From: Rubritalea profundi
Lineage (GTDB): Bacteria > Verrucomicrobiota > Verrucomicrobiia > Verrucomicrobiales > Akkermansiaceae
DNA: 64,000 nucleotides
Assembly (NCBI RefSeq): GCF_002954445.1
Contig: NZ_MQWA01000001.1
Location: 1,771,781 to 1,835,780 of the forward strand
Direction of reading: 5' to 3'
The notes below the pieces were generated by a model. The model worked only from the letters and a program-made list of their open reading frames with translations, made no database searches and was not told the DNA's origin. This document shows positions 45,692 through 54,123 of this stretch, one piece after another. Made by a program: the position numbers and the translations under genes. How positions within the stretch are numbered: the stretch's first letter is position 1; every line of letters begins with the position of its first letter.

Positions 45692-46588
45692 ATGGCAGAA
45701 CGATATCGTATTGAACAAGAACTAGGCACAGGGAGGGCGGGAGTTGTGTATGCTGCATTCGACACTGATCTCAACCGACAGGTGGCATTTCGGCGTTTCG
45801 ATACAGCGGAAGAAAATTTTCATGACGAGGAATGGCGTAAGCAGTTCTTTGATGTGGTGAGTGACCTTTCCCGGATCAATCATTCTAATATCCTGAGTGT
45901 GCTGGATGCTGGCATTGATGACGATGGCCCCTATCTGGTGACAGCTCACGTGGAAGGACTCAGTTTGAGTCAGCTGATTAAGCATTCCGGTCAGATGGAA
46001 ATTAAAGAACTCTATTCATTGACTTGTCAGTGTTTAGACGCGCTGCAGGCTGCAGAGGAATTTGGTTATTTCCACCACGCTCTTTGTCCTTCTTCGGTGA
46101 TAGCAACTCCCAAACCGTCTGGAGGCTACCACTATACTATGATGGACCTAGGGCACAGTAAGTTGATCCCCTTGGTGTCAACTGAGGGAGAATTTGGTCT
46201 ATCCAAGACCCTCGACCCAGCTTTGATGGCTCCTGAAATATATGAAGGAAAGCCTCAAGGCATTCGTAGTACATTATATATGTTAGGTCAGTTGCTCTAT
46301 TGGATGGTTGCTGGCGGGCATCCGCTAGCTGGCTATTCTCTCGAGCTAGCACATGCGAAACATAAAGCCGGTGAGATTCCTTATCTTAAATCGTATAGGG
46401 CTGACTTCCCCGAGCCATTCCGCCAGTGGATCTATTGGCTGATCCAGCCAGATCCAGCCAAACGACCAAAATCGATGATGGATGCTATCAAGCATTTGCC
46501 TCCCTACGAGGCGGCAACGACTCAGCCTACTTTACCTCAGCCGATCCGAATGGATGCTCAGGCTATAAGGCCAGATTACGAAGCCTAG
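45692..46588 (+). CDS. Serine/threonine kinase-like protein (pseudokinase), complete
   Basis: 298-residue protein made of a kinase fold alone. The glycine loop is fairly good (LGTGRAGVVY, 11-20), but the VAIK Lys is Arg (VAFRRF, 31-36), HRDLKPxN reads HHALCPSS (128-135) and DFG reads DLG (152-154). The C-lobe ends in the normal WIYWLIQPDPAKRP motif. The catalytic Asp is Ala as in the pseudokinase at 1-720, and residue spacing is almost identical, so the two are paralogues of one degenerate lineage. There is no membrane segment. It precedes a CvfB-like gene by 70 bp. Confidence 0.85.
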   Translation: MAERYRIEQELGTGRAGVVYAAFDTDLNRQVAFRRFDTAEENFHDEEWRKQFFDVVSDLSRINHSNILSVLDAGIDDDGPYLVTAHVEGLSLSQLIKHSGQMEIKELYSLTCQCLDALQAAEEFGYFHHALCPSSVIATPKPSGGYHYTMMDLGHSKLIPLVSTEGEFGLSKTLDPALMAPEIYEGKPQGIRSTLYMLGQLLYWMVAGGHPLAGYSLELAHAKHKAGEIPYLKSYRADFPEPFRQWIYWLIQPDPAKRPKSMMDAIKHLPPYEAATTQPTLPQPIRMDAQAIRPDYEA

Positions 46589-46658
46589 TCGCTAGGCCTT
46601 GGCTAGCGGGCGTTTTTAAAGTATCGTTTTTTCGAGTAAAGTCGTTTACTGATCGGTC

Positions 46659-47495
46659 ATGATCGAACTCGGTAAAATGAACACGCTAGAGGTAGTGCGT
46701 GAAGAGGACCATGGCATCTACCTTGAAGCAGGGATTGATGGCGAAATATTGGTCCCGGTTAGAGAAGTGGCCGAGGGGACGCGTATCGGGGACATGCTAG
46801 AGGTGTTCATCTATCGCGATTCAGAGGACCGCTTGATCGCTACGACTAAAACGCCTATGGCAATGGTCGGAGATTATGCAGTGTTAGAAGTGATGCAGGT
46901 GACTCCGCACGGAGCCTTCCTTGACTGGGGCTTGATGAAGGATTTGATGCTGCCATTTGGTGAGCAAAAACGTAAGGTGAGCCAGGGCATGCATGTCGTG
47001 GTCAGAGTCTATGTCGACGAAGAAACTCGCCGGATTGCAGCCACTGCAAGACTTGGCCGATACCTCGGGAAAACTGATCGAAAGTATCTAGAGAACGAAG
47101 AAGTCAACGTGATGATCGTGGACCGCACTGATCTAGGCTACCGGGTGGTGGTAGAAAAAGAGGACTGGGGTCTACTCTATCATAATCAGATTTTCCAAGC
47201 TCTCCACGTGGGGCAGGGCTTGAAAGCGTATGTATTCAGTACCCGTACAGACGGGAAGTTAGATCTCATTTTAGAAAAGCCAGGTCCAGAAAAGGCAATG
47301 ACTCTGAGTAAGCAGATTCTTGATCGTCTCCAGCAAAGCGATGGCTATATCGATGTGGGTGACAAGTCAGACCCTAGCCAGATTCTAGCGATGTTCAACG
47401 TGAGTAAGAAAACTTACAAACGCGCGTTGAGCCAGCTCTACAAAGAGAAGAAAATCGTCTTTGAAGGCGAAGGTATCCGTTTGGTCGTGAAGTAA
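46659..47495 (+). CDS. CvfB-like S1 RNA-binding protein
   Basis: 278 residues with S1-type beta-barrel repeats (MAMVGDYAVLEVMQVTPHGA, FLDWGLMKDLMLPFGEQ; a second at YRVVVEKEDWGLLYHNQIF) and a C-terminal winged helix (DPSQILAMFNVSKKTYKRAL). This is the CvfB/YitL architecture, linked in Firmicutes to virulence regulation through RNA binding. The target here is unknown. 16 bp before a small membrane protein gene. Confidence 0.88.
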   Translation: MIELGKMNTLEVVREEDHGIYLEAGIDGEILVPVREVAEGTRIGDMLEVFIYRDSEDRLIATTKTPMAMVGDYAVLEVMQVTPHGAFLDWGLMKDLMLPFGEQKRKVSQGMHVVVRVYVDEETRRIAATARLGRYLGKTDRKYLENEEVNVMIVDRTDLGYRVVVEKEDWGLLYHNQIFQALHVGQGLKAYVFSTRTDGKLDLILEKPGPEKAMTLSKQILDRLQQSDGYIDVGDKSDPSQILAMFNVSKKTYKRALSQLYKEKKIVFEGEGIRLVVK

Positions 47496-47511
47496 ACTTC
47501 GAGGGGAATCT

Positions 47512-47760
47512 ATGATCGCTCAGGAAATTCAAAAACTGATAAGCGAGGCGGCCGCTGGTGATATCGCCTCGATCCTTGCGCTGGTCTGTTTCAGTGGGAT
47601 CTACCTTTGTGTGAGTTTCGCTTTGATGACTAGGCTATGGAAACGCGAGGGGACTACTGGCAAAAAGGCCTTTTGGTCGCTGACTCTTTTTATTCCAGTG
47701 CTGGGTTGGTTGTTCTACTTGGCCTTTTATAAAGTGCCGGTGAGCAAGCCTCCTTGCTGA
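47512..47760 (+). CDS. Small two-helix membrane protein
   Basis: 82 residues: an amphipathic N-terminus, then helices ILALVCFSGIYLCVSFALM and AFWSLTLFIPVLGWLFYLAF, joined by a basic loop (RLWKREGTTGKK). The second helix resembles the PLDc_N family found in cardiolipin synthase N-termini, but that is weak. Likely cotranscribed with the CvfB-like gene. Confidence 0.6.
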   Translation: MIAQEIQKLISEAAAGDIASILALVCFSGIYLCVSFALMTRLWKREGTTGKKAFWSLTLFIPVLGWLFYLAFYKVPVSKPPC

Positions 47761-47790
47761 GGGTAGTCATTCCAACAGGCGGTCTGCCTG

Positions 47791-48525
47791 TTAGTTACTT
47801 AACTTATCAAGATAAGCCTTTGCAGCCTTTAGTATTTCTAGGCTGTTAGGTGAATCCGAGTGCACGCACGCGGTGATGTATTCGTAGTGCGCAGGTAGCT
47901 CTATCGTTGTGCCGTCGAATGCGATGAGAGAATGCTTATCGGTGAGTAGTTCTAAGCGTTCAAGAACCTCGCTGACCGAGCTAATCGTCGCGTGTGGGTG
48001 AGTGCGCGGGAGTAGGTTGCCGTCGGCTGCGTAGTGGCGGTCGAGAAAGACTTCTGGGATAATTGGCATGCCGCGGTCATCAGCCTCCTCAGCTATTTTT
48101 CCACCGGCAAGACAGACGATGGAAATGAGGCATCGGCTACGGACGAAATCTAAGTAGGTCTTACGGTATATTTCGTCGGTTTCTACTAGGTGGTAGAGAG
48201 CTCCGTGGAGCTTGATGTGGTTGAGGTCAGCAGCGCCGATGAAGCGCTGGATTTGAATCTCTAGCAGCGCTCTAAAATCCTCTGGAGAAAAGTCATAGGG
48301 CAGGCTGCGTCCACGGTCGGCTGATGGGACACCTGGGTGGGCGCCAGTGCTCACTGCGATAGGTTTTCGATTTTCTGCGAGAGTGGCGCAGTCTAGGATA
48401 GACTGGCGGTCGCCGGCGTGGCCACCGCAGGCGATGTTTGCCATGTGAAGGTGGGTCATAAGCGCGGCGGTCTGAGCGGGAGACTCCCACTCACCGAGGT
48501 CGCAGTTGAGAAAAATTTCTGGCAT
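47791..48525 (-). CDS. pxpA: 5-oxoprolinase subunit PxpA (LamB/YcsF)
   Basis: With PxpB and PxpC it hydrolyses 5-oxoproline (pyroglutamate) to glutamate using ATP. 244 residues from ATG 48525, with LNCDLGEWE at the start, MANIACGGHAGD and HIKLHGALYHLV, typical of the YcsF fold. Open frame extends upstream to 48861 but that overlaps pxpC and shows no homology. Gene order pxpB-pxpC-pxpA on the - strand; pxpC ends 71 bp upstream. Confidence 0.93.
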   Translation of the reverse strand: MPEIFLNCDLGEWESPAQTAALMTHLHMANIACGGHAGDRQSILDCATLAENRKPIAVSTGAHPGVPSADRGRSLPYDFSPEDFRALLEIQIQRFIGAADLNHIKLHGALYHLVETDEIYRKTYLDFVRSRCLISIVCLAGGKIAEEADDRGMPIIPEVFLDRHYAADGNLLPRTHPHATISSVSEVLERLELLTDKHSLIAFDGTTIELPAHYEYITACVHSDSPNSLEILKAAKAYLDKLSN

Positions 48526-48596
48526 AGCGGGATTATGTGCAAGCCACTGCCCAGGCGAGTCTAATCGATGCGGATTTCTTTTCCTAGCATCGACCT

Positions 48597-49457
48597 TTAT
48601 ACCCAAATAAATGAGAGGGGACGCTGGGCGTGTTGTTGGACTAGCCAGCTCAAACCTTCTGCTGCGACTCGACCAATGATCGGGTAGCCGCCAACGGTTG
48701 GGCCGTCGTTGAGTGTGATGATTGGTTCGCCAGAGGGTGGAAGCTGGAGGCTGCCAACGAGAGTGGGAGTGCTGTGGATGCTGTGTTGGTGCGCTAGCTG
48801 TGACGAAACATCGCTGAGCAATCGGTACCCGGTGCGATCCGAGCGTGAGGAGACCGTCCAAGTCTGCTGAGTGATACGCTGCATTTGCGCGTCAGTGAAC
48901 AACTGGGTGTGAGGGCCAGGGTAGAGACGAAGATTGGGTGGCTGGGTGTAGTCGCGTTGAGCTGCTGCAGGTGTGCGGCGAACAATCAAGTGCTGGGGTG
49001 ATGGCTGCGCCAAATGCGCGTGGAGCGGGCTGTCTTGTTGGATAAGATCGCCTAGATCGGATCTATCATGGCGCGAGGTGGAGCCAAAAACTTTGCCAGC
49101 ATCCCAGCCGCCAGCAATGGCGAGGTAGCTCCAGACGCCCTTGGCGCTGGGAGTGAAGCGTAGAGTCTCGCCTGCATACACATAGCGGCCGGACCAACTA
49201 GGCAGTTGTTTGCATTGATGTCCACCCACATGGGCGAGCCAGCAACCACGGAGGATTTCTATTTCAGCACCACCTAACATCAGTTCTAGAACCGTGTCGC
49301 TGGCGAGGTTGTGGACCAGTGCGTTTGCGGCAGAGGCGGCAAAGGGATCGATTACTCCAGCGGGGGCAACGCCGTAGTTGAGCCAGCCGGTTCGTCCTAG
49401 GTCTTGGTAGCTGATCCCCGCGCCCAACTGCGTCACTTTTGCGCTACTTGCTGTCAT
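48597..49457 (-). CDS. pxpC: 5-oxoprolinase subunit PxpC (KipA-like)
   Basis: 286-residue carboxyltransferase-domain protein of the KipA/AHS2 type: GISYQDLGRTGWLNYGVAPA at the N-terminus, ELMLGGAEIEI, and the C-terminal LNDGPTVGGYPIIGRV. It overlaps pxpB by 4 bp (49454-49457), a sign of translational coupling and complex formation. Confidence 0.93.
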   Translation of the reverse strand: MTASSAKVTQLGAGISYQDLGRTGWLNYGVAPAGVIDPFAASAANALVHNLASDTVLELMLGGAEIEILRGCWLAHVGGHQCKQLPSWSGRYVYAGETLRFTPSAKGVWSYLAIAGGWDAGKVFGSTSRHDRSDLGDLIQQDSPLHAHLAQPSPQHLIVRRTPAAAQRDYTQPPNLRLYPGPHTQLFTDAQMQRITQQTWTVSSRSDRTGYRLLSDVSSQLAHQHSIHSTPTLVGSLQLPPSGEPIITLNDGPTVGGYPIIGRVAAEGLSWLVQQHAQRPLSFIWV

Positions 49458-50080
49458 GCTGTTGGGATAAATTTTAGATGATCCCCTGGCTGGAGGGCGA
49501 AGGCGGTTGTTCCGTTACATGAGGGGTCAAAAAGTGGATGGTCTGTGTGGCCTAACCAATTCCAACCGCCTGGGCTAGGGATGGTGTAAATGCCCGCGTG
49601 AGAGCCGCCGATGGCCACAGCTCCCGTCGCCATCTTAGTGCGAGGAACTTTCCTCCGTGGCAGATGAAGCTGGGGAGCTAGCCCATCAAGGTAGGCGAAG
49701 CCTGGGCTGAATCCTAGGAAACGAACAGTGTAGAGCGCATCGCTGTGCAGTTGGATGACTTGCTCTTCGCTCAGACCTATCAGTGCTGCGACTTCCGCTA
49801 GATCAGGGCCATCGTAGTGCACTGGAATGCTGTGGAGAGTCGGCTCGGGCTTCGAACTCTCAGAAGACGACTTGGCGCTTTGAATCTCAGCGAGGACCTC
49901 TTCAGCGGAGGTGTTTGGGCGGGTGCGCAGCAGTAGGCTATCGTAGCCCATGATCGATTCCAAAATGACCTCAGAGTGCTGGTGGTGGATTGTGAGTAGC
50001 ACAGCATAGTCATCGCTCGACTCTAACTGGAGAAGCCAGTGGTCTGGACCATAGGGTAGAATGGAAAATGGGTGAGCCAT
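49454..50080 (-). CDS. pxpB: 5-oxoprolinase subunit PxpB (KipI-like)
   Basis: 208 residues of the KipI/AHS1 family: HSIPVHYDGPDLAEVAALIG in the centre, VRFLGFSPGFAYLDGL and GSHAGIYTIPSPGGWNWLGH, the strongest family motifs. It opens the pxpBCA operon and diverges from the SDR gene (151-bp gap). Confidence 0.93.
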   Translation of the reverse strand: MAHPFSILPYGPDHWLLQLESSDDYAVLLTIHHQHSEVILESIMGYDSLLLRTRPNTSAEEVLAEIQSAKSSSESSKPEPTLHSIPVHYDGPDLAEVAALIGLSEEQVIQLHSDALYTVRFLGFSPGFAYLDGLAPQLHLPRRKVPRTKMATGAVAIGGSHAGIYTIPSPGGWNWLGHTDHPLFDPSCNGTTAFALQPGDHLKFIPTA

Positions 50081-50231
50081 GTTGGCGGATATTAGCCGCA
50101 GTCATCCATTGTGCAAAGCTAGATATCTCTCATTCCGCTAGATTGGCGCTTCTAAAATACCATCCAAGCCAGCGATGGCGAGTCATCCAATTTGCATGAT
50201 TCCGAGATCTCTGATAGAGATTCGGTGAAGA

Positions 50232-50882
50232 ATGCAGAAACGATTGCTTATCACTGGTGGAGAAGGCGGCTTAGCTATGGCATGCCGTGAGGAATTTCAG
50301 TCGCATGGCTGGGAGGTTCTTGCGCCGTCTAGGCAGGAGTTAGACGTGAGTGATCCAGAGTCCGTCGAGACTTTCATCAGCAACTGCGGGCCGATTGATT
50401 TATTGCTCTGCGCCGCTGGAGTGACAGAGGATTGCCTGTTAGGTCGGATGAGCGAAACGAGCTGGGATAAAGTGCTCGATGTGAACCTCACAGGAGCCTT
50501 CCGCTGCGCGCGGGCAGTGAGTCGGCAGATGCTGCGTCGCCGGGCTGGTCATGTCATTTTCTTCTCTAGCCACTCAGCGTTCAATCCACCAGTGGGACAG
50601 GCGAACTACGCCGCGGCAAAAGCCGGTTTGGTGGCGATGGGAAAGTCCTTGGCAAAAGAATGGGGCAGCCGCTCGGTGCGCGTCAATGCCATCACCCCTG
50701 GGTTTTTAGAAACTAAAATGACCGAGGGAGTGTCCGCTGAGGCCCGCCAGAGCGCGTTAGATAAGCACACCCTAGGCACATTCAACACCGCTGAAAATGT
50801 CGCAAAATTTATCCGCTTTCTGGATGAAACAATGCACCAGACCTCTGGCCAAGTATTCCACCTAGATAGCCGAGCAATCTAG
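50232..50882 (+). CDS. Short-chain dehydrogenase/reductase
   Basis: 216-residue Rossmann-fold protein. The cofactor loop is LITGGEGGLAMA (GGxGGLA, slightly divergent from TGxxxGIG), the active site is Ser in IFFSSHSAF and YAAAK, and the FabG-like tail includes VNAITPGFLETKM. Substrate not predictable; FabG-like 3-oxoacyl reduction is possible, but it is not near fatty-acid genes. Confidence 0.88.
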   Translation: MQKRLLITGGEGGLAMACREEFQSHGWEVLAPSRQELDVSDPESVETFISNCGPIDLLLCAAGVTEDCLLGRMSETSWDKVLDVNLTGAFRCARAVSRQMLRRRAGHVIFFSSHSAFNPPVGQANYAAAKAGLVAMGKSLAKEWGSRSVRVNAITPGFLETKMTEGVSAEARQSALDKHTLGTFNTAENVAKFIRFLDETMHQTSGQVFHLDSRAI

Positions 50883-50919
50883 GAGCAACGCAACGGATCT
50901 CCGAATTCGAGGCGAGCAC

Positions 50920-51066
50920 CTTTTTTTGACAGAATTCACAGAATGAACAGAATTTTCTAGAAATTGGAAGTCAGCCAGCACGGTGAAGTATCACCTATGT
51001 CCTGACCGTACCAAAGCACTGGAATTATTAATTCTTCATTGCTAATTCATCATTGGAGCGCAGCGA
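50920..51066. repeat. Degenerate intergenic repeats between the SDR and lipoprotein genes
   Basis: 50925-50960 has a tandem-like pattern (GACAGAATTCACAGAATG, AACAGAATTTT), a motif style common in bacterial intergenic DNA. 50985-51066 (ATCACCTATGTCCTGACC, CTAATTCATCATTGGAG, CGCAGCGAC) resembles pieces of 4019-4140. The repeat runs into the stop codon of the lipoprotein gene. Confidence 0.5.
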
Positions 51067-51339
51067 CTAGTGGCGTCTATGTCCCCCATGGCCATGGCCA
51101 CGGCCAGAGTGGCATGGTGCAGGTTGGTAGTAGTCGTGGCGTGAGCCGTGGTAGCCTCTGTCGTTGGTATTGTTGCTAGCTATGGCTGCACCTAAAAGGC
51201 CTGCGCCGACAATGCCAACGGCTGCGAGCCCTGGATCGACAGACTGGACTGGTTGACCATTACGATCATAGGTGGTCATGCAGCTAGGAAGTACAAGGCT
51301 GGTGGCGGCGACGAGACTGAATATTTGGAGTTTGTTCAT
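51067..51339 (-). CDS. His/Gly-rich small lipoprotein
   Basis: From ATG 51339: 90 residues with lipoprotein signal MNKLQIFSLVAATSLVLPSC, a short glycine-zipper-like helix (LAAVGIVGAGLLGAAIASN) and a C-terminal tail of His, Gly, Tyr and Arg (HSGRGHGHGGHRRH), a possible metal-binding tail. An upstream start (51378) would misplace the signal. Role unknown. Confidence 0.75.
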   Translation of the reverse strand: MNKLQIFSLVAATSLVLPSCMTTYDRNGQPVQSVDPGLAAVGIVGAGLLGAAIASNNTNDRGYHGSRHDYYQPAPCHSGRGHGHGGHRRH

Positions 51340-51448
51340 GCTGATAGTTATTGATTTCAGCCGATTGGACGCACTCATCTCCAGATCTATTCAATCTTTT
51401 TTAGCATGCTCGTTTTGGGTGGACTTAGAGCATCTTCAAAGCGGTTGG

Positions 51449-52612
51449 TTAAGGGCGCATCCAGGCGCTGCCGAACTGGATGTAAATCGCTTCACTTTCT
51501 TCCGAGAAGGCTAGGTCGATTCCAGCGTGCATGCCGTGACGGCGTGAGATTAGGTAGCGTAGCCCAACACCACCGGTGGCGATGGTTTCAGAGCTGCTCC
51601 ACTTGCCAAAATCGTTCGAAACTGCGCCGATGCCAGCGAATCCTAGGATGCCCCAGCGTGGGTGGACTTGCCAACGAAGTTCGGTCTCGGCTTCGATCAC
51701 AGCTTCGCCTTAATAACGCATGGCTGGAGCTCCACGTAAACCGATGAAGGGCTGGCGGTAGAAGGGGGTGTCGCCAAAACTATGAGAGGCTTTAGCCTGT
51801 AGGCCAAGGTAGAGCGTGTCTTTGATCAGAGGTTTGTACTGTAGGGTCTGGAGATTAAGGATCTGGAAGTTATCGCTAGCACCTAACAAGGCGTCGTTCC
51901 ACGTGATTGAAAGCTCACTGAATTGCCCTTTTGTGGGGGTGAATATATTGTCCCGTGTGTCATACAGAACGTTGGTCTTGATCGAGCTAAAGGTGGTTTC
52001 TATGCCGAGAGTCGGGAGATCGAGTTGTGGAGGGAGCAGCGTGGCGTCAGAGGAGCGATTTAAAGAGGTATCTACAGTGCCATAGAAATAATGCATGCCT
52101 ACTTTCCAAGGCGAGTCAGCGATCTGCCAATTTCCACCGAGTTGCGCGCCCGTGAGGTCGAGGTTGTACTGCAGAGACCGACCTCCAGGAATCAAAGAGG
52201 AACCTAAGCCGTGGAAGTCTAGATTGACTGAGGTTGTTGTGATAAAGGACTGAATGTGGAGTTTTTCATCGAAATGGTAGCCAGCGTAGCCACCAAAGAT
52301 GCCCTCGGTGCCGTTCTCCGTTTTCATAGCCCCAGCAGCATAGAAGTTAGGACGTTTCTGACCTTCGGGACGCTTGATGAACACTGGTACGATTGCCGCT
52401 CCATAGCCAACTGCTGGCTCGGTGATAGGCATGACCATCGGGTAAAACCCGTAAGGTTTGTCGAGAAACGAACCGATATCAAAGTAGCCGTCCTTGTCAT
52501 CAAAAAAACGGCTTCCAGACGTCTCCTCTTTTTCTAGCGCGATGTCCTTGGTGAAATCTTGGGCAACGAGAAGGCTCGTGCTAAGTAGGCTGATGGAGAA
52601 AACGAGGTTCAT
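51449..52612 (-). pseudogene. BamA/D15-like surface antigen with an in-frame TAA
   Basis: The frame from ATG 52612 begins with a signal peptide (FSISLLSTSLLVAQ) and a beta-barrel of the surface-antigen type (GYGAAIVPVFI, VLYDTRDNIFTPTKGQFSEL, FIGLRGAPAMRY). It stops with TAA at 51710-51712, but in the same frame continues GEAVIEAETELRWQVHPRW to a normal end at 51449 (IYIQFGSAWMRP). Family members usually read MRYQGE at this point, so CAA to TAA is the simplest explanation. Without the last 85 residues the barrel would lack its closing strands. 387 codons if read through. Confidence 0.8.
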
Positions 52613-52678
52613 GTGAAGCGCTGGTTAGAATGGGAAAGCGTTGGCTTACTGAACAATAAACAAATCAAGTAGAAATAA

Positions 52679-52708
52679 AAGAAGCAACGCACGAGGGCGT
52701 TGCTTCTT
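52679..52708. terminator. Hairpin resembling a terminator
   Basis: AAGAAGCAACGC - (ACGAGG) - GCGTTGCTTCTT: a 12-bp stem. On the - strand it is followed by TTATTTCTA; no gene ends here on that strand, so it may be a terminator for an unseen small RNA or an insulator. Confidence 0.5.
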
Positions 52709-52725
52709 GAAGCAAATTCGAAGTG

Positions 52726-52904
52726 CTGTAGCTGAGATAGCTACAGTGGCTGGCTATTGGCATATGCTATGGGACAGTTTGCTACAGATTGCCGAAAATT
52801 GTTCGGCGAGCTTCCCTGCTATACGGTTCAACCTAGCTGCTAAGAGACTCTGCTAGGTTTATGTTTGATCTCATCTAATAAGTGTGTTCAATGTTTATTA
52901 GATG
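52726..52904 (+). promoter_or_regulatory. Structured 5' leader with three hairpins, the last one covering the start codon
   Basis: Hairpin 1: CTGTAGCT / AGCTACAG (52726-52746, 5-nt loop). Hairpin 2: AACCTAGC / GCTAGGTT (52830-52859) with an inner AGAG-A-CTCT. Hairpin 3: CATCTAATAA / TTATTAGATG (52872-52904, perfect 10 bp, 13-nt loop); its 3' arm ends with the ATG of the following gene. This could be a cis-regulatory RNA or a small RNA plus leader. No known riboswitch class was recognised. Confidence 0.45.
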
Positions 52905-53942
52905 AAAACACTCTCGATCACAATCACCTCACTAACTCTCTCGATGGGAGCTTTGTTCGCTCAAGATGCGACTCCTAACAAAGAGCCAGCGAAAGCTCCC
53001 ATGACTTTAGAGGAGCGTAAGGCTTCTATCCCTAGCATCGAAGCGCACATCCAAGAGCGTCGCGACCGACTTGATGAAATTGGCGGAGATGTGCTTCGTC
53101 TCGACGATCGTCTCGAGACTAAGGTCGATAAGATCGTCAACAAGCTAGCCTCACTGAAGGACTCAGATGGATCCCGCCGCCGTGTGAGTCAAATAAAGAT
53201 GGCTGCTATGGAGAACCTTGTAGATAATGCTAAGAAATATCAGTCAAGGCGTGCTGAGCTTATTCGTGAACTAGGAAAGCATAAGCCGTCACAGCCGAAA
53301 GACTACGTTGAAGGTGACCTGAAGCGTACTGATGATCGTGTTGAGAAGCGTGTCGCTCAGGTGTTACTGCTTTCAAAATCCTTTTCGCAGGAAAAAGACG
53401 TACAGAAGTACACGGGCGGCGGAAGTCGACGTCATTACGGAAGAAACAATGATGGTTATAGTTACGAGCGCATCAGTGATGAATATCGCCAAAATAACAG
53501 GGACAAGAGCATGAACAAAAAGCAGCGTGATGCGGTCAAGGCTGCGCTCAAAAAGTCTGTCACCCGCTACGAGTCTCTTGCCAATGGAGTGACGCAAAAG
53601 CTCAAAAGTACTGAGATTTCAGCAGAATACCGATCGCTGCTCGAGTCAGAGCAATCGCATTACATGCAAGTATTAGAAAACCGTAAGAGCCAGCTCACTG
53701 ACTTTGTTCTTGTAGATACTCCAAACACCAAAGCGATCAGCCAGAGCCAGGCTATCGACATTGAGAGAGCTCTTGATGATGCGGCTGATGACTTCCAGTC
53801 TGATATCCGTCTGATCAAGCAAAAGTATTCTGAGATCGTCGACGAGCGCCGTCGTATTCAGAAACTTGAGGTCAATTTAGCAGCTCGCAAGAAGTGGCTC
53901 GAAGACTACGAAGCTGGTAAAGTAAAAGTTTCAGCCGAGTAA
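52902..53942 (+). CDS. Exported coiled-coil protein, 346 aa
   Basis: Signal peptide (ITITSLTLSMGALFA) followed by an almost wholly helical, highly charged body with heptad-like runs (IEAHIQERRDRLDEIGGDVL; MNKKQRDAVKAALKKS; IVDERRRIQKLEVNLAARK). A short Gly/Tyr/Arg segment interrupts it at about 171-190. No domain recognised. It was probably followed by a second secreted-protein gene, of which only a remnant is left at 53954. Confidence 0.75.
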   Translation: MKTLSITITSLTLSMGALFAQDATPNKEPAKAPMTLEERKASIPSIEAHIQERRDRLDEIGGDVLRLDDRLETKVDKIVNKLASLKDSDGSRRRVSQIKMAAMENLVDNAKKYQSRRAELIRELGKHKPSQPKDYVEGDLKRTDDRVEKRVAQVLLLSKSFSQEKDVQKYTGGGSRRHYGRNNDGYSYERISDEYRQNNRDKSMNKKQRDAVKAALKKSVTRYESLANGVTQKLKSTEISAEYRSLLESEQSHYMQVLENRKSQLTDFVLVDTPNTKAISQSQAIDIERALDDAADDFQSDIRLIKQKYSEIVDERRRIQKLEVNLAARKKWLEDYEAGKVKVSAE

Positions 53943-53953
53943 TCACAAATAGA

Positions 53954-54120
53954 ATGAAACACACACTGCCACTTAGCCTTTTTACAGTAGCGTCCATAGC
54001 GGCAGTGTCTCATCTTTACCCAAGATTTCCAACAAGACCTTCCTAGTGAGGTTTCTGTTAAGGTTTCTGTTAAGGATGAGCCAAATTCAATACGGATAAA
54101 ACTCCCCCTGGCAGGCATAT
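53954..54120 (+). pseudogene. 5' remnant of a secreted-protein gene
   Basis: ATG 53954 encodes a good signal peptide (HTLPLSLFTVASIAAVS) but stops after 30 codons. One frame over, the text continues as TQDFQQDLPSEVSVKVSVK and stays open until it meets the opposing hydrolase gene at 54124. A 12-bp direct repeat (AGGTTTCTGTTA twice, about 54049-54072) gives the VSVKVSVK. It looks like a gene head truncated at the left edge of the 54-60.6 kb block. Confidence 0.45.
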
Positions 54121-54123
54121 CCA

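Noticed and set aside
47791-48861. 112-residue N-terminal extension of PxpA
   Set aside because: The extension is an out-of-frame reading of pxpC; the family start is at 48525.
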